From contig JAIXYZ010000013.1 of NCBI GenBank assembly GCA_027489955.1, positions 372,001-436,000 on the forward strand: DNA of 64,000 nt, read 5' to 3'. The position numbers and the translations under genes were made by a program. Numbering within the stretch: position 1 is the first letter of the stretch; each line of letters starts with the position of its first letter. The notes under the pieces are model-generated. The model had not been told where the DNA came from. It searched no databases and was given only the letters and a program-made list of their open reading frames with translations. Positions 33,454 through 42,617 of this stretch are shown piece after piece. Source of the stretch: Hyphomicrobiales bacterium (GTDB lineage: Bacteria > Pseudomonadota > Alphaproteobacteria > Rhizobiales > Beijerinckiaceae).

Positions 33454-34695
33454 GTGGGCAAGGTCGGCATGGCAGGCGGTTCGGCGGCGGCGCAGCGGAT
33501 GGACGGCGAGCGGCCGCTTGTGTCGCCGCGCGATCGCGCCCAGGCCCGCAGCCGGCCTGACGGGGAGCGTGTGAGCGCGCTCGTGCGCCCGGCCGATCCC
33601 TATGCGAATGTCGGGCACCGGCTGGATCCCGACCGCCGCCGCGGACGTGGGGCCACCGTCAATCCCGCGGCCCGCTTCGAGCCTATCACCTCGGTGGAGG
33701 AGGACGACGGCTGGGGCATCATGGGGGAGGCGGCGCCCTTCCGCACGGATGTCGCCATCGAGACGCCGCGCACGATCATCACCCGCAACGAGAGCCCGGA
33801 CATCTCCTTCGACCGGTCGATCAACCCCTATCGGGGCTGCGAGCACGGCTGCGTCTATTGCTTCGCCCGGCCGACCCACGCCTTCATGGGCCTGTCGCCG
33901 GGGCTGGACTTCGAGAGCAAGCTGTTCGCCAAGCCCAACGCCGCCGCCCTGCTGCAGAAGGAGCTGTCGGCGAAGGGTTATGAGCCGCGCACGATCGCCA
34001 TCGGCACCAACACCGATCCCTATCAGCCGATCGAGCGCAAGTTCCGCATCATGCGGCAGGTGCTCGAGGTGCTGGCGGCGGCCGACCATCCGGTCGGCAT
34101 CGTCACCAAGTCCGCGCTCGTGACCCGGGACATCGACATCCTGGCGCCGATGACGGCGAAGGGGCTGGCCAAGGTCGCCATCTCGGTGACGACGCTCGAT
34201 CCCGCCCTGGCGCGGGTCATGGAGCCGCGGGCGGCGACGCCCGCCAGGCGCATCGAGGCGATCCGCCAGCTGACCGACGCCGGCATTCCGGTCACCGTCA
34301 TGACCGCGCCCATTGTGCCGGCCATCAACGACCACGAGATCGAGCGCATCCTGGAAGCTGCTTATGCCGCCGGCGCGCGCGAGGCGGGATATGTGCTGCT
34401 GCGCCTGCCCCTGGAGCTGAAGGACATCTTCCGGGACTGGCTGGCCGCGAACTTCCCGGACAAGCTGGCGCATGTCATGTCGCTCATCCGCTCCACGCGC
34501 GGCGGCAAGGACTACGACGCCAACTGGGCGCAGAGGCAGATCGGCTCCGGCCCGTACGCGTGGATGATCGGCAGGCGGTTCGAGGTCGCCGCCCGGCGCA
34601 TCGGCTTCAATGCCCGCCGGACACGCCTGCGGACCGACCTGTTCCACCCGCCGGTGCCGGAGCCGGCAGCCCGGACGCAGCTCGAACTGTTCTAG
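33454..34695 (+). CDS. Radical SAM protein, PA0069 / Rv2578c family
   Basis: A 413-residue radical SAM enzyme. The cluster motif is CEHGCVYC in NPYRGCEHGCVYCFARPTHA (CxxxCxxC). RRRGRGATVNPAARFEPI near the N-terminus and the C-terminal RTDLFHPPVPEPA region ending QLELF are characteristic of this SplB-like family; the reaction is unknown, with a nucleic-acid repair or modification role often suggested. The GTG at 33454 has AGGAGG 5 nt upstream, better than the ATG at 33469. A LexA box lies in its promoter region. Confidence 0.88.
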   Translation: MGKVGMAGGSAAAQRMDGERPLVSPRDRAQARSRPDGERVSALVRPADPYANVGHRLDPDRRRGRGATVNPAARFEPITSVEEDDGWGIMGEAAPFRTDVAIETPRTIITRNESPDISFDRSINPYRGCEHGCVYCFARPTHAFMGLSPGLDFESKLFAKPNAAALLQKELSAKGYEPRTIAIGTNTDPYQPIERKFRIMRQVLEVLAAADHPVGIVTKSALVTRDIDILAPMTAKGLAKVAISVTTLDPALARVMEPRAATPARRIEAIRQLTDAGIPVTVMTAPIVPAINDHEIERILEAAYAAGAREAGYVLLRLPLELKDIFRDWLAANFPDKLAHVMSLIRSTRGGKDYDANWAQRQIGSGPYAWMIGRRFEVAARRIGFNARRTRLRTDLFHPPVPEPAARTQLELF

Positions 34696-34703
34696 GGAAT
34701 TTC

Positions 34704-35141
34704 ATGACGGCCATACCCGCCCGCGTCACGCTGATCACGCTCGGCGTCGCTGACCTGTCCCGCGCCATCGCCTTCTACGAGCGGCTGGGCTGGCGGCGGT
34801 CGCTTTCGGCGGGCAGCGAAGGGGTCGCCTTCTTCGCGCTCGACCATGTCGTGCTCGGCCTGTTCCCCCGGACCGAGCTGGCCGCCGACGCCCATGTGGA
34901 GAACACGCCCGCGGGCTTCTCGGGCGTGACGCTGGCCATCAACATGGGAAGCAAAGCGGAGGTGGACGGCGTCCTCGCGGCCGCGCGGGCAGCCGGCGCC
35001 TCCGTTCCCAAGCCCGCCGAGAAGGTGTTCTGGGGCGGCTATTCCGGCTATTTCGCCGATCCGGACGGCCATCTCTGGGAGGTGGCCCACAACCCGTTCT
35101 TCCCCATGGATGCGGAGGGAAGGGTCGTCCTGCCGGATTGA
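34704..35141 (+). CDS. VOC family (glyoxalase-like) protein
   Basis: A 145-residue vicinal oxygen chelate fold protein. VTLITLGVADLSRAIAFYER gives the first beta-alpha-beta-beta-beta unit; the second ends SGYFADPDGHLWEVAHNPF, a typical metal-site strand with Glu. It starts 8 nt after the radical SAM stop with AGGGAA upstream, so it is probably co-transcribed with it and under the same LexA box. Substrate unknown. Confidence 0.85.
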   Translation: MTAIPARVTLITLGVADLSRAIAFYERLGWRRSLSAGSEGVAFFALDHVVLGLFPRTELAADAHVENTPAGFSGVTLAINMGSKAEVDGVLAAARAAGASVPKPAEKVFWGGYSGYFADPDGHLWEVAHNPFFPMDAEGRVVLPD

Positions 35142-35156
35142 GACGGCGGCAGGGTC

Positions 35157-35987
35157 TCAGGAAGGCGGCGGGTTCTCCAGCGCCGCCTTCAGCGCCTTCA
35201 TGTCCCGCCAGGCTAGGCGCTTCTGTCTGGGCTCGCGCAGCAGGTAGGCGGGGTGAAGCGTCGCCATCGCGCGGATGGTCCGGCTGCCGGTCGCGTATTC
35301 GAACCACCGCCCGCGGGTCTTGATGATGCCGTCGCGGCTGCCCAGCAGCGCCTGCGCGGAGGGGCCGCCGAGGCAGACGAGGATGTCGGGGTCGCACAAT
35401 TCGATCTGCCGCTCGATGAAGGGGCGGCAGATGGCGGCTTCCTGCGGCGTCGGCGTGCGGTTTCCCGGCGGGCGCCAGGGCACGATGTTGGCGATGTAGG
35501 CGAGGTTTCGGTCGAGGCCGATCGCCTTCAGCATGCGGTCGAGCAACTGGCCGGAGCGGCCGACGAACGGGCGCCCCACGCGGTCCTCGTCGCCGCCGGG
35601 CGCCTCGCCGACGAACATGATCCGTGCAGCCGGGTTGCCGTCCGCGAAGCACAGCGACTTGGCCGTCAGCCGCAGGGCGCAACCCTCGAAGGCCTCCATC
35701 ACGGCGCGCAGTTCCTCCAGCGTGGCGGCTGCCCGCGCCGCGCTGCGCGCGACCAGCGCCTGGTCCTCTGCGGAGGCCGCCAGCGCCGGGTTCGCTGCCG
35801 GGGCGGCGATGGGTCGCGCCTCGGCGCCGCGATCGGCCACGGGCTGTCGGCCCGCCCGGGCCTGCGCCTCCGCTGCGGATTCCGCGAAACGGTCGTGCGC
35901 AGCCTCGTCCAGCCCGGCATCGACGCCGGACGCGGCATAGAAATCCAGCAGCGCATCGATGTTGCGCAGATCGTGATCGGGCATCAT
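35157..35987 (-). CDS. Uracil-DNA glycosylase, family 4/5-type iron-sulfur enzyme
   Basis: A 276-residue base-excision-repair enzyme. The active-site motif is [20 protein letters not shown] (GEAPG), the second motif is TLHPAYLLR (HPAYLLR). Four cysteines fit the 4Fe-4S cluster: in [18 protein letters not shown] and in [17 protein letters not shown], with another in ILVCLGG. The N-terminal 90 residues are an Ala-rich extension. Either of two adjacent ATGs (35987, 35984) can start it. It converges on the VOC gene. Confidence 0.92.
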   Translation of the reverse strand: MMPDHDLRNIDALLDFYAASGVDAGLDEAAHDRFAESAAEAQARAGRQPVADRGAEARPIAAPAANPALAASAEDQALVARSAARAAATLEELRAVMEAFEGCALRLTAKSLCFADGNPAARIMFVGEAPGGDEDRVGRPFVGRSGQLLDRMLKAIGLDRNLAYIANIVPWRPPGNRTPTPQEAAICRPFIERQIELCDPDILVCLGGPSAQALLGSRDGIIKTRGRWFEYATGSRTIRAMATLHPAYLLREPRQKRLAWRDMKALKAALENPPPS

Positions 35988-36098
35988 GGTGCCGACCTTA
36001 ACGCGCCGGCGGGACGGGAACGAGTCCCGCGGCGGGTTTGTTGCGCCTCGGTGCCCCCACGCGATGGGCAGGCGGGGCGCCAATATTGCCAAGACGCA

Positions 36099-36120
36099 GA
36101 TAGTTCACATATGAACTATC
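36099..36120. promoter_or_regulatory. 22-bp near-perfect palindrome before ETF-QO
   Basis: Nine-base arms GATAGTTCA and TGAACTATC flank CATA, ending 19 bp before the ETF-ubiquinone oxidoreductase start and overlapping the likely promoter. The symmetry and length suggest a MarR- or TetR-family dimer site. No regulator gene of either type lies nearby. Confidence 0.6.
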
Positions 36121-36139
36121 TGACTGGGAGGAGCACAGA

Positions 36140-37816
36140 ATGGAAACGCCGCCGCGCGAGAGCATGGAATACGATGTCGTCATTGTCGGCGGCGGGCCCG
36201 CCGGGCTGGCATCGGCCATTCGGCTCAAGCAGATCGCGGCCGAGCGCGGCACCGAGATTTCCGTCGTCGTGGTGGAGAAGGGCTCGGAGATCGGCGCCCA
36301 CATCCTGTCCGGTGCGGTCATCGATCCCAAGGGTCTCGACCGCCTCGTCCCGGACTGGCGCGACGATCCGGAGTGCCCGCTGACGACGCAGGTCACCGAA
36401 GACCGGTTCTACTGGCTCGGCCCCGCCGGCGGCCTGCGCCTGCCGAACTTCGCCATGCCGCGCCTGATGGGCAATCACGGCAATTTCGTCGGGTCCCTCG
36501 GCTCCGTCGCGCGCTTCCTGGCCCAGCGCGCGGAAGCGCTCGGCGTCGAGATCTATCCGGGCTTTCCGGCAGCCGAGGTGCTCTACGGCGAGGGCGGGGA
36601 GGTCGTGGGCATCGCCACGGGTGACCTCGGCATCGGCCGCGACGGCGAACCCCGCTCCGACTACACGCGCGGCATGGAGCTGCGCGGCCGCTACACGCTG
36701 TTCGCCGAGGGCGCCCGCGGCAGCCTGTCCAAGCAGCTCATCGCCCGGTTCGGCCTGGCGCAAGGCCGGGACCACCAGAAGTTCGGCATCGGCCTGAAGG
36801 AGATCTGGCAGGTCAGCCCCGACAAGTTCAAGCCGGGCCTCGTCCAGCACAGCTTCGGCTGGCCGCTGGACAGCCGCACCGGCGGCGGCTCGTTCCTCTA
36901 TCATTTCGGCGACAATTACGTGTCCGTCGGCTTCGTGGTCCATCTCAACTACGAGAACCCGACCCTGTCGCCATTCGACGAGTTCCAGCGCTTCAAGACC
37001 CATCCGCTGATCCGCGACACGTTCGAGGGCGCCAAGCGCATCTCCTACGGCGCCCGCGCCATCACCGAGGGCGGCTGGCAGTCCGTGCCCAAGCTCGTCT
37101 TCCCCGGCGGCGCGCTCGTGGGCTGCGCGGCAGGCTTCGTCAACGTGCCGCGCATCAAGGGCAGCCATAACGCCATCCTCTCCGGCATGCTCTGCGCCGA
37201 GCACGTGGCGGACGCCCTCGCGGCCGACCGGTCCCACGACGAGCTCTCGGGCTACGAGGAAGCCTGGCGCGCCTCCGATATCGGCCGCGACCTCAAGCCG
37301 GTGCGCAACGTCAAGCCTCTCTGGTCGCGCTTCGGCACCGTGCTGGGCATCCCGCTGGGCGGGATCGACATGTGGACCAACCAGCTCTTCGGCTTCTCGT
37401 TCTTTGGGACGTTGGCCCACGGCAAGGCCGACCATGAGACGCTGAAGCACATCGACGAGGTGAAGCCGATCCGCTATCCCAAGCCGGACGGCGTCCTGAC
37501 CTTCGACAAGCTCTCCTCCGTGTTCATCTCAGCGACGAACCACGAGGAGGACCAGCCTCCGCATCTCAAGCTGGCCGATCCGTCGATACCGGTGGAGCAG
37601 AACCTGCCGCTCTATGGAGAGCCGGCGCGGCTCTATTGCCCGGCCGGGGTGTACGAGATCGTGTACGGCGACGAGGCCACCCGGTCCGATCCCCGCTTCG
37701 TGATCAACGCGCAGAACTGCGTCCACTGCAAGACGTGCGACATCAAGGACCCGGCGCAGAACATCACCTGGGTGACGCCCGAGGGCGGCGGCGGGCCGAA
37801 CTACCCGAATATGTGA
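36140..37816 (+). CDS. Electron transfer flavoprotein-ubiquinone oxidoreductase
   Basis: A 558-residue membrane-associated enzyme that moves electrons from ETF, reduced by acyl-CoA dehydrogenases, to ubiquinone. The FAD dinucleotide motif is YDVVIVGGGPAGLASAIRLK; EKGSEIGAHILSGAVIDPK is family specific. The C-terminal 4Fe-4S domain contains RLYCPAGVYEIV and INAQNCVHCKTCDIKDPAQN, ending GGGGPNYPNM, the family's conserved tail. GGGAGGAG precedes the ATG. It would serve the acyl-CoA dehydrogenase at 12730 among others; no etfAB genes are in the window. Confidence 0.97.
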   Translation: METPPRESMEYDVVIVGGGPAGLASAIRLKQIAAERGTEISVVVVEKGSEIGAHILSGAVIDPKGLDRLVPDWRDDPECPLTTQVTEDRFYWLGPAGGLRLPNFAMPRLMGNHGNFVGSLGSVARFLAQRAEALGVEIYPGFPAAEVLYGEGGEVVGIATGDLGIGRDGEPRSDYTRGMELRGRYTLFAEGARGSLSKQLIARFGLAQGRDHQKFGIGLKEIWQVSPDKFKPGLVQHSFGWPLDSRTGGGSFLYHFGDNYVSVGFVVHLNYENPTLSPFDEFQRFKTHPLIRDTFEGAKRISYGARAITEGGWQSVPKLVFPGGALVGCAAGFVNVPRIKGSHNAILSGMLCAEHVADALAADRSHDELSGYEEAWRASDIGRDLKPVRNVKPLWSRFGTVLGIPLGGIDMWTNQLFGFSFFGTLAHGKADHETLKHIDEVKPIRYPKPDGVLTFDKLSSVFISATNHEEDQPPHLKLADPSIPVEQNLPLYGEPARLYCPAGVYEIVYGDEATRSDPRFVINAQNCVHCKTCDIKDPAQNITWVTPEGGGGPNYPNM

Positions 37817-37967
37817 CGCCCTGCGCCGCTCGGCTTAAAGGCGCGCGGCGTCCCGCCGCGTGCCGAAAGATCGGGCGGCCCCCTCTTCGACCTTGCCGCG
37901 CGGCGGCGAAGCCGCCATGGTCCGGGCGTGAATCCGGCTGCGTCGCGGCCGAAGCAAAGGCCCGTCC

Positions 37968-39761
37968 ATGATCGTCCGCCACTCTTTCCTCCGGCGTCTC
38001 GGCCTTGCTGCCGCCACTGCGGCCTGTACCGGCCTGTTCCTGGGCGCGGATCTCGCGCGGGCGAACGCGCAGGCGGTCGCGATCGCCGAACAGCCGCGTC
38101 TGGAGCCGGCCGAGAGCCTGGAAGGCAATTATCTCGCCGCGATCATCGCCGGCGCCTCCCGCGACACAGGCGCCGCCGCGCTCTATTTTCGGGAGGCTCT
38201 GCGCGCCGACCCGCGCAATCTGGAGCTGCTGGAGCGGGCCTTCACCGTCTTCCTCGCCGACGGCTCGATGAACGAAGCCTTCAGCGCGGCCGAGCGCCTG
38301 GCTGCCCGCGAGCCCAATCACAGCCTCGCCAACCTCGCTCTCGGCGTGCGCGGCCTCAAGACCCGGCAGTTCCAGAACGCCCGCAACGTCCTGAGCCGCA
38401 ACACGCGCGGCCGCGCGGCCGACATCACGGCCACGCTCCTGTCGTCCTGGGCCTGGGTCGGCTCTGGCGATGGCAAGCGCGCGCTGGAGACGGTGGACCG
38501 CCTGCGCGGGGACCGGATCTACAACGTGTTCCGCGACTATCACGGCGCCCTGATCGCCGACTTCTCCGGCAACAAGGCCGAGGCCGCGCGCCGCTTCAAG
38601 GCGGCGTACGGCGTGGAGCAGACGACGCTGCGGCTCGTGGACGCCTATGGCCGGTTCGAATCGCGCCGGGGCGAGCGGGCGGCCGCGCGCGAGATCTACG
38701 AGACCCTGCTGCGCTCCTATCCCGACCAGCCGATCCTGCGCGACGCCGTCACCCGGATCGATGCCGGCCAGACGCTCGAACCGCTCGTCGGCAGCGTTCA
38801 GGAGGGTGCCGCTGAGGCGCTCTACGGCCTGGTGGGCGGCTGGCAGGACGACAACGTCGTCTCGCTGATCTACCTGCAGCTCGCGCTCTATCTCGATCCC
38901 AACCACGTCCTGGCGCTCGTCTCGCTCGGCAACACCCTAGAGCGGGCCAAGCGCACCGACGCCGCGATCGCCGTCTACGAGCGCATCCCGCAGGATTCGC
39001 CCCTCCGGCCGAGCGCGGACATCCAGATCGCGCTGGCCTACGAGATGTCCGATCGCCACGACGCCGCGCGCCAGCGCCTCGCCGCGGTGACCAAGGCGCA
39101 CCCGGACAATGTCGACGCGGTGACCGCGCTTGGCAACGTGCTGCGCAACCGCAAGAGCTTCGAGGAGGCGGCCGAAGCCTATAGCCGCGCCATCGCCATG
39201 AGCGGCGAGGGCAAGGCGAACTGGGCGCTCTACTATTATCGCGGCACGTCCTACGAGCGGGCCAAGCAATGGCCCAAGGCCGAGGCCGACCTGAAGCGGG
39301 CGCTGGAGCTGGTGCCGCTGGAACAGCCGCGCGAGCGCGCGCAGGTGCTGAACTATCTCGGCTATTCCTGGGTGGACCAGAACCTCAACATCGAGGAAGC
39401 CTTCCAGATGCTGCGCCAGGCGGTGGAGATGTCCCCGCGGGACGGCTACATCGTCGACAGCCTCGGCTGGGCCTATTATCGCCTCGGCCGCTTCGAGGAC
39501 GCGGTGCGCGAACTGGAGCGCGCGGTGGAGCTTCGCCCCGCCGATCCGGTCATCAACGACCATCTGGGCGACGCCTACTGGAAGGTGGGGCGCAAGCTCG
39601 AGGCCCGGTTCCAGTGGAGCCACGCCAAGGACCTGAACCCCGAAAAGGAGGATCTGGTCCGCATCGCCGACAAGCTGCAGAACGGGCTGCCCGAGGCCGA
39701 GAAGCCGGCCGCCGCCGAGAACGCCGCCCCGCAGCCCGAGCCCAAGCCCAACGGCGGCTGA
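37968..39761 (+). CDS. Tetratricopeptide repeat protein, secreted
   Basis: A 597-residue protein with an N-terminal signal sequence (MIVRHSFLRRLGLAAATAAC, with AxA-type sites near residue 35) followed by many TPR helices. Clear repeats include ALYFREALRADPRNLELLER, AVEMSPRDGYIVDSLGWAYY and AVRELERAVELRPADPVIND. The C-terminus is a Pro/Ala/Glu-rich tail. It resembles the TPR proteins found next to ispE in Hyphomicrobiales, perhaps scaffolds for envelope assembly, but no partner can be named. Confidence 0.88.
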   Translation: MIVRHSFLRRLGLAAATAACTGLFLGADLARANAQAVAIAEQPRLEPAESLEGNYLAAIIAGASRDTGAAALYFREALRADPRNLELLERAFTVFLADGSMNEAFSAAERLAAREPNHSLANLALGVRGLKTRQFQNARNVLSRNTRGRAADITATLLSSWAWVGSGDGKRALETVDRLRGDRIYNVFRDYHGALIADFSGNKAEAARRFKAAYGVEQTTLRLVDAYGRFESRRGERAAAREIYETLLRSYPDQPILRDAVTRIDAGQTLEPLVGSVQEGAAEALYGLVGGWQDDNVVSLIYLQLALYLDPNHVLALVSLGNTLERAKRTDAAIAVYERIPQDSPLRPSADIQIALAYEMSDRHDAARQRLAAVTKAHPDNVDAVTALGNVLRNRKSFEEAAEAYSRAIAMSGEGKANWALYYYRGTSYERAKQWPKAEADLKRALELVPLEQPRERAQVLNYLGYSWVDQNLNIEEAFQMLRQAVEMSPRDGYIVDSLGWAYYRLGRFEDAVRELERAVELRPADPVINDHLGDAYWKVGRKLEARFQWSHAKDLNPEKEDLVRIADKLQNGLPEAEKPAAAENAAPQPEPKPNGG

Positions 39762-39791
39762 CCCGTGGCGGGTCACGCGGCGGGCGGGCTG

Positions 39792-40613
39792 ATGTCCCGC
39801 GCGCCGGCCAAGATCAATCTCACGCTGGCGGTCCTTGGCCGCCGTGCCGACGGATATCACGAGCTGGACAGCCTCGTGGCCTTTGCCGGCTGCCACGATA
39901 CGCTCGCGCTCGACCCTCGTGCGCCCTTCGGGCTGACCGTCTCCGGGCCGACCGCGGGCGCTGCCGGCGACGGCGCGGACAACCTCGTCCTCAAGGCTGC
40001 CGCCGCGCTCCGGGCGCGCATCCCCTCGCTCCGCACGGGCGGCTTCCGGCTGGTAAAGCGCCTGCCGGTCGCGGCCGGCATCGGCGGCGGTTCGGCTGAT
40101 GCGGCCGCCGCGCTGCGCCTGCTGGCCCGGCTGAATGGCCTCGACGCGGGCCATCCCGCCCTTCGGGAAGCGGCCGCCGCCACCGGGGCGGACGTGCCGG
40201 TATGCCTGGCTTCCCGCGCCGCCCGCATGCGCGGCATCGGTCATGACCTGTCGCCGGTGCCACGGCTCGTCCTGTGGGCGGTGCTCGTCAATCCCCGCGT
40301 CCCGGTGCCGACCGCCGACGTCTTCCGCGAACTCGGCCTTGCCGCCGGCGCCGCCAATCCCGCGCCGTCCGCGGCGCTGGACGTCGCGTCCGGGGGCAAC
40401 GACCTGGAGCGTCCGGCCATCGCCATCGCGCCGATCGTGGGCGAGGTGCTGGCGGCGTTGAGAAGCCTGCCCGGTTGCACCCTGGCGCGCATGTCCGGGT
40501 CGGGGGCTACATGCTTCGGCCTGTTCGCCGATTGCCGGGAGGCCGCCGCCGCCGCATCACGCCTGCGCCGCGCCCGGCCGGACTGGTGGATCAAGCCGAC
40601 CGTCCTGCGCTGA
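39792..40613 (+). CDS. ispE: 4-diphosphocytidyl-2-C-methyl-D-erythritol kinase
   Basis: A 273-residue GHMP kinase of the MEP isoprenoid pathway. Motifs: [20 protein letters not shown] with the N-terminal PAKINL motif, the ATP loop [19 protein letters not shown], and the C-terminal [17 protein letters not shown] (GSG.T). The ATG at 39792 starts three residues before APAKINL, as in most relatives; an in-frame GTG at 39765 would add nine residues. The TPR gene stops 30 bp upstream, so co-transcription is likely. Confidence 0.95.
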   Translation: MSRAPAKINLTLAVLGRRADGYHELDSLVAFAGCHDTLALDPRAPFGLTVSGPTAGAAGDGADNLVLKAAAALRARIPSLRTGGFRLVKRLPVAAGIGGGSADAAAALRLLARLNGLDAGHPALREAAAATGADVPVCLASRAARMRGIGHDLSPVPRLVLWAVLVNPRVPVPTADVFRELGLAAGAANPAPSAALDVASGGNDLERPAIAIAPIVGEVLAALRSLPGCTLARMSGSGATCFGLFADCREAAAAASRLRRARPDWWIKPTVLR

Positions 40614-40702
40614 CCGGCACCGGAGGATGGGCTCGCACGCCTATGCCAGGGGCGCTCGCCGTTCTGCTAGACTGGACGCCCCGTTCCGCCGGAGAGCCAG
40701 CC

Positions 40703-41206
40703 TTGATCGGTCCCGACTATGTGCGCGCCATGGCCCGCTACAATGCCTGGCAGAACGCCAGCCTCTACGGCGCGGCCGACAGCCTCGACGATGCGGCCCG
40801 GCAGGCCGAGAGAGGGGCCTTCTTCGGCTCCATCGAGGCGACGCTGAACCATATCCTCTGGGGCGACCGGATGTGGATGAACCGGCTTGCCGGAACGCAG
40901 CGCCCGGCCGGGACGATCTCGGAATCCCGCCGCCTGACCCCGGACTGGGCTGCCCTGCGGATCGAGCGCGACCGGACCGATGCGGAGATCGCCGCCTGGG
41001 CCGCTGCCATCGATGCCCCGTCTCTGGAAGGCGACATCACGTGGTTCTCGGGCGCGGCCGGCCGCGAGGTGACGAAACCGCGCTGGCTCCTGACGGTGCA
41101 CATGTTCAACCACCAGACCCACCATCGCGGCCAGGTCCACGCCATGCTGACCGCGGCCGGCACGAAGCCGGGCGACACCGACCTGTTCCTGATGCCGGAG
41201 GTCTAG
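40703..41206 (+). CDS. DinB family protein
   Basis: A 167-residue four-helix DinB/YfiT-like metalloprotein. YVRAMARYNAWQNASLY begins the family; the three metal-binding His are suggested by IEATLNHILWGDRMW and VHMFNHQTHHRGQVHAML. I chose the TTG at 40703, which has GGAGAG 6 nt upstream and gives MIGPDYVRAMARYN, the usual family N-terminus; an ATG at 40643 has no ribosome site. Bacterial DinB-fold enzymes include thiol-dependent transferases, but the substrate is unknown. Confidence 0.85.
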   Translation: MIGPDYVRAMARYNAWQNASLYGAADSLDDAARQAERGAFFGSIEATLNHILWGDRMWMNRLAGTQRPAGTISESRRLTPDWAALRIERDRTDAEIAAWAAAIDAPSLEGDITWFSGAAGREVTKPRWLLTVHMFNHQTHHRGQVHAMLTAAGTKPGDTDLFLMPEV

Positions 41207-41255
41207 CGCGTCCGCCGGGCCCTGCCTGCAGGGCCCGACCGCTGCGGGGCTGACC

Positions 41256-42266
41256 CTAATGCGCGCGGGCGATGCAGAAATCGACCGCTTCGAGGAGCGC
41301 GCGGCGCATGGGCGAATCGGGAAACAGCTCTAGGGCATCCCGCGCCATGGCGCCGTAATGCCGGGCGCGCTCTACCGTGTCTTCCAGCGCGCGGTGCCGG
41401 CGCATGATCGCCTGCGCTTCGGCCAGGTCGCCGTCGCCGATCTGCCCCTCCACCAGCGTGCGCGTCCAGAAGGCGCGCTCCGCCTCGCTGCCGCGCCGGA
41501 ACGAGAGCACGACGGGGAGGGTGATCTTCCCCTCGCGGAAATCGTCGCCGACATTCTTGCCGAGCTTTGCGGCCGTCCCGCCATAGTCCAGCGCATCGTC
41601 CACGAGCTGGAAGGCGATGCCGAGATTCATGCCATAGGAGCGGCAGGCGGCGCGCTCTTCCCGAGGCCGTTCGGCGACGATGGGGCCGACCTCGCAGGCG
41701 GCTGCGAACAGCGCCGCGGTCTTGGCGCGGATGACGGCGAGGTACTCGTCCTCGGTCGTCGACGTGTTCTTGGCCGCCGAAAGCTGCATGACCTCGCCCT
41801 CGGCGATCACGGCGGCGGCGGTGGACAGCACGTCGAGCGCGGGGAGGGAGCCCGCCTCGACCATCATCTTGAAAGCCTGGCCGAGCAGGAAATCGCCGAC
41901 GAGCACGCTTGCCTCGTTGCCCCACAGCATGCGGGCGGCGAGCTTGCCCCGGCGCATGTCGCTCTCGTCCACCACGTCGTCGTGCAGCAGCGTGGCGGTG
42001 TGCATGAACTCGACGGAGGCGGCGAGCTTCACATGCCCCTCGCCGCGATAGCCGGAGAGATTTGCGGTCGCGAGCGTCAGCATGGGCCGCAGGCGCTTGC
42101 CGCCCGAGGAGATGAGGTGGTTCGCCACTTCGGGGATCATCGCCACGTCGGACCCGGTCCGCGACAGGATCATCGCGTTGACCCGCTCCATGTCCCCGCG
42201 CACGAGGCCGACCAGCGCCTCGATGCCCGGTTCCGGCTTGTCCTCCAGCGAAATGACGACGCCCAT
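41256..42266 (-). CDS. Polyprenyl diphosphate synthase (octa-/decaprenyl type)
   Basis: A 336-residue trans-prenyltransferase that makes the ubiquinone side chain. The first aspartate-rich motif is LLHDDVVDESDMRRG (DDxxD), the second FQLVDDALDYGG, with SGGKRLRPMLTLAT upstream. Long-chain synthases, unlike FPP synthase, lack two extra residues in the first motif, as here. Chain length cannot be read; alphaproteobacteria usually make decaprenyl. It is divergent from the DUF2007 gene, an arrangement common in Hyphomicrobiales. Confidence 0.95.
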   Translation of the reverse strand: MGVVISLEDKPEPGIEALVGLVRGDMERVNAMILSRTGSDVAMIPEVANHLISSGGKRLRPMLTLATANLSGYRGEGHVKLAASVEFMHTATLLHDDVVDESDMRRGKLAARMLWGNEASVLVGDFLLGQAFKMMVEAGSLPALDVLSTAAAVIAEGEVMQLSAAKNTSTTEDEYLAVIRAKTAALFAAACEVGPIVAERPREERAACRSYGMNLGIAFQLVDDALDYGGTAAKLGKNVGDDFREGKITLPVVLSFRRGSEAERAFWTRTLVEGQIGDGDLAEAQAIMRRHRALEDTVERARHYGAMARDALELFPDSPMRRALLEAVDFCIARAH

Positions 42267-42392
42267 GGGCCCTGCGATCCGTTTTGTTCAGGTGCGGGGC
42301 TTGATGATGCTCCCCGTGGCGCGCAACGTCGCATGCCGCTTGCGGCGCCGCAACGCGGCCACCGTGTCGCACTCTTTCCCGGACGGCTCAAG

Positions 42393-42617
42393 ATGATGGA
42401 GCTCATCCGCACCAACGACCTGGTGCTCATCAACGTCGTCGAGACCATCCTCGGCGAGGACGGGATCGCGTTCTTCGTCGCCGACAACCACGTCAGCGCC
42501 GTCGAGGGCGGCATCGGCGCGTTCCAGCGGCGCGTGCTGGTGCGCAGCGACCATGCGGCCCGGGCGCGGCGGCTCCTGGCCGAGGCGGGGCTGGCGGCGG
42601 AGTTGCGGGATGCGTGA
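42393..42617 (+). CDS. DUF2007 domain protein (putative signal transducing protein)
   Basis: A 74-residue protein: MMELIRTNDLVLINVVETIL, then AFFVADNHVSAVEGGIGAFQ and a short helix. DUF2007 has a small alpha/beta fold and no proven function. It overlaps the methyltransferase gene by 8 nt, so the two are translationally coupled. Confidence 0.88.
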   Translation: MMELIRTNDLVLINVVETILGEDGIAFFVADNHVSAVEGGIGAFQRRVLVRSDHAARARRLLAEAGLAAELRDA

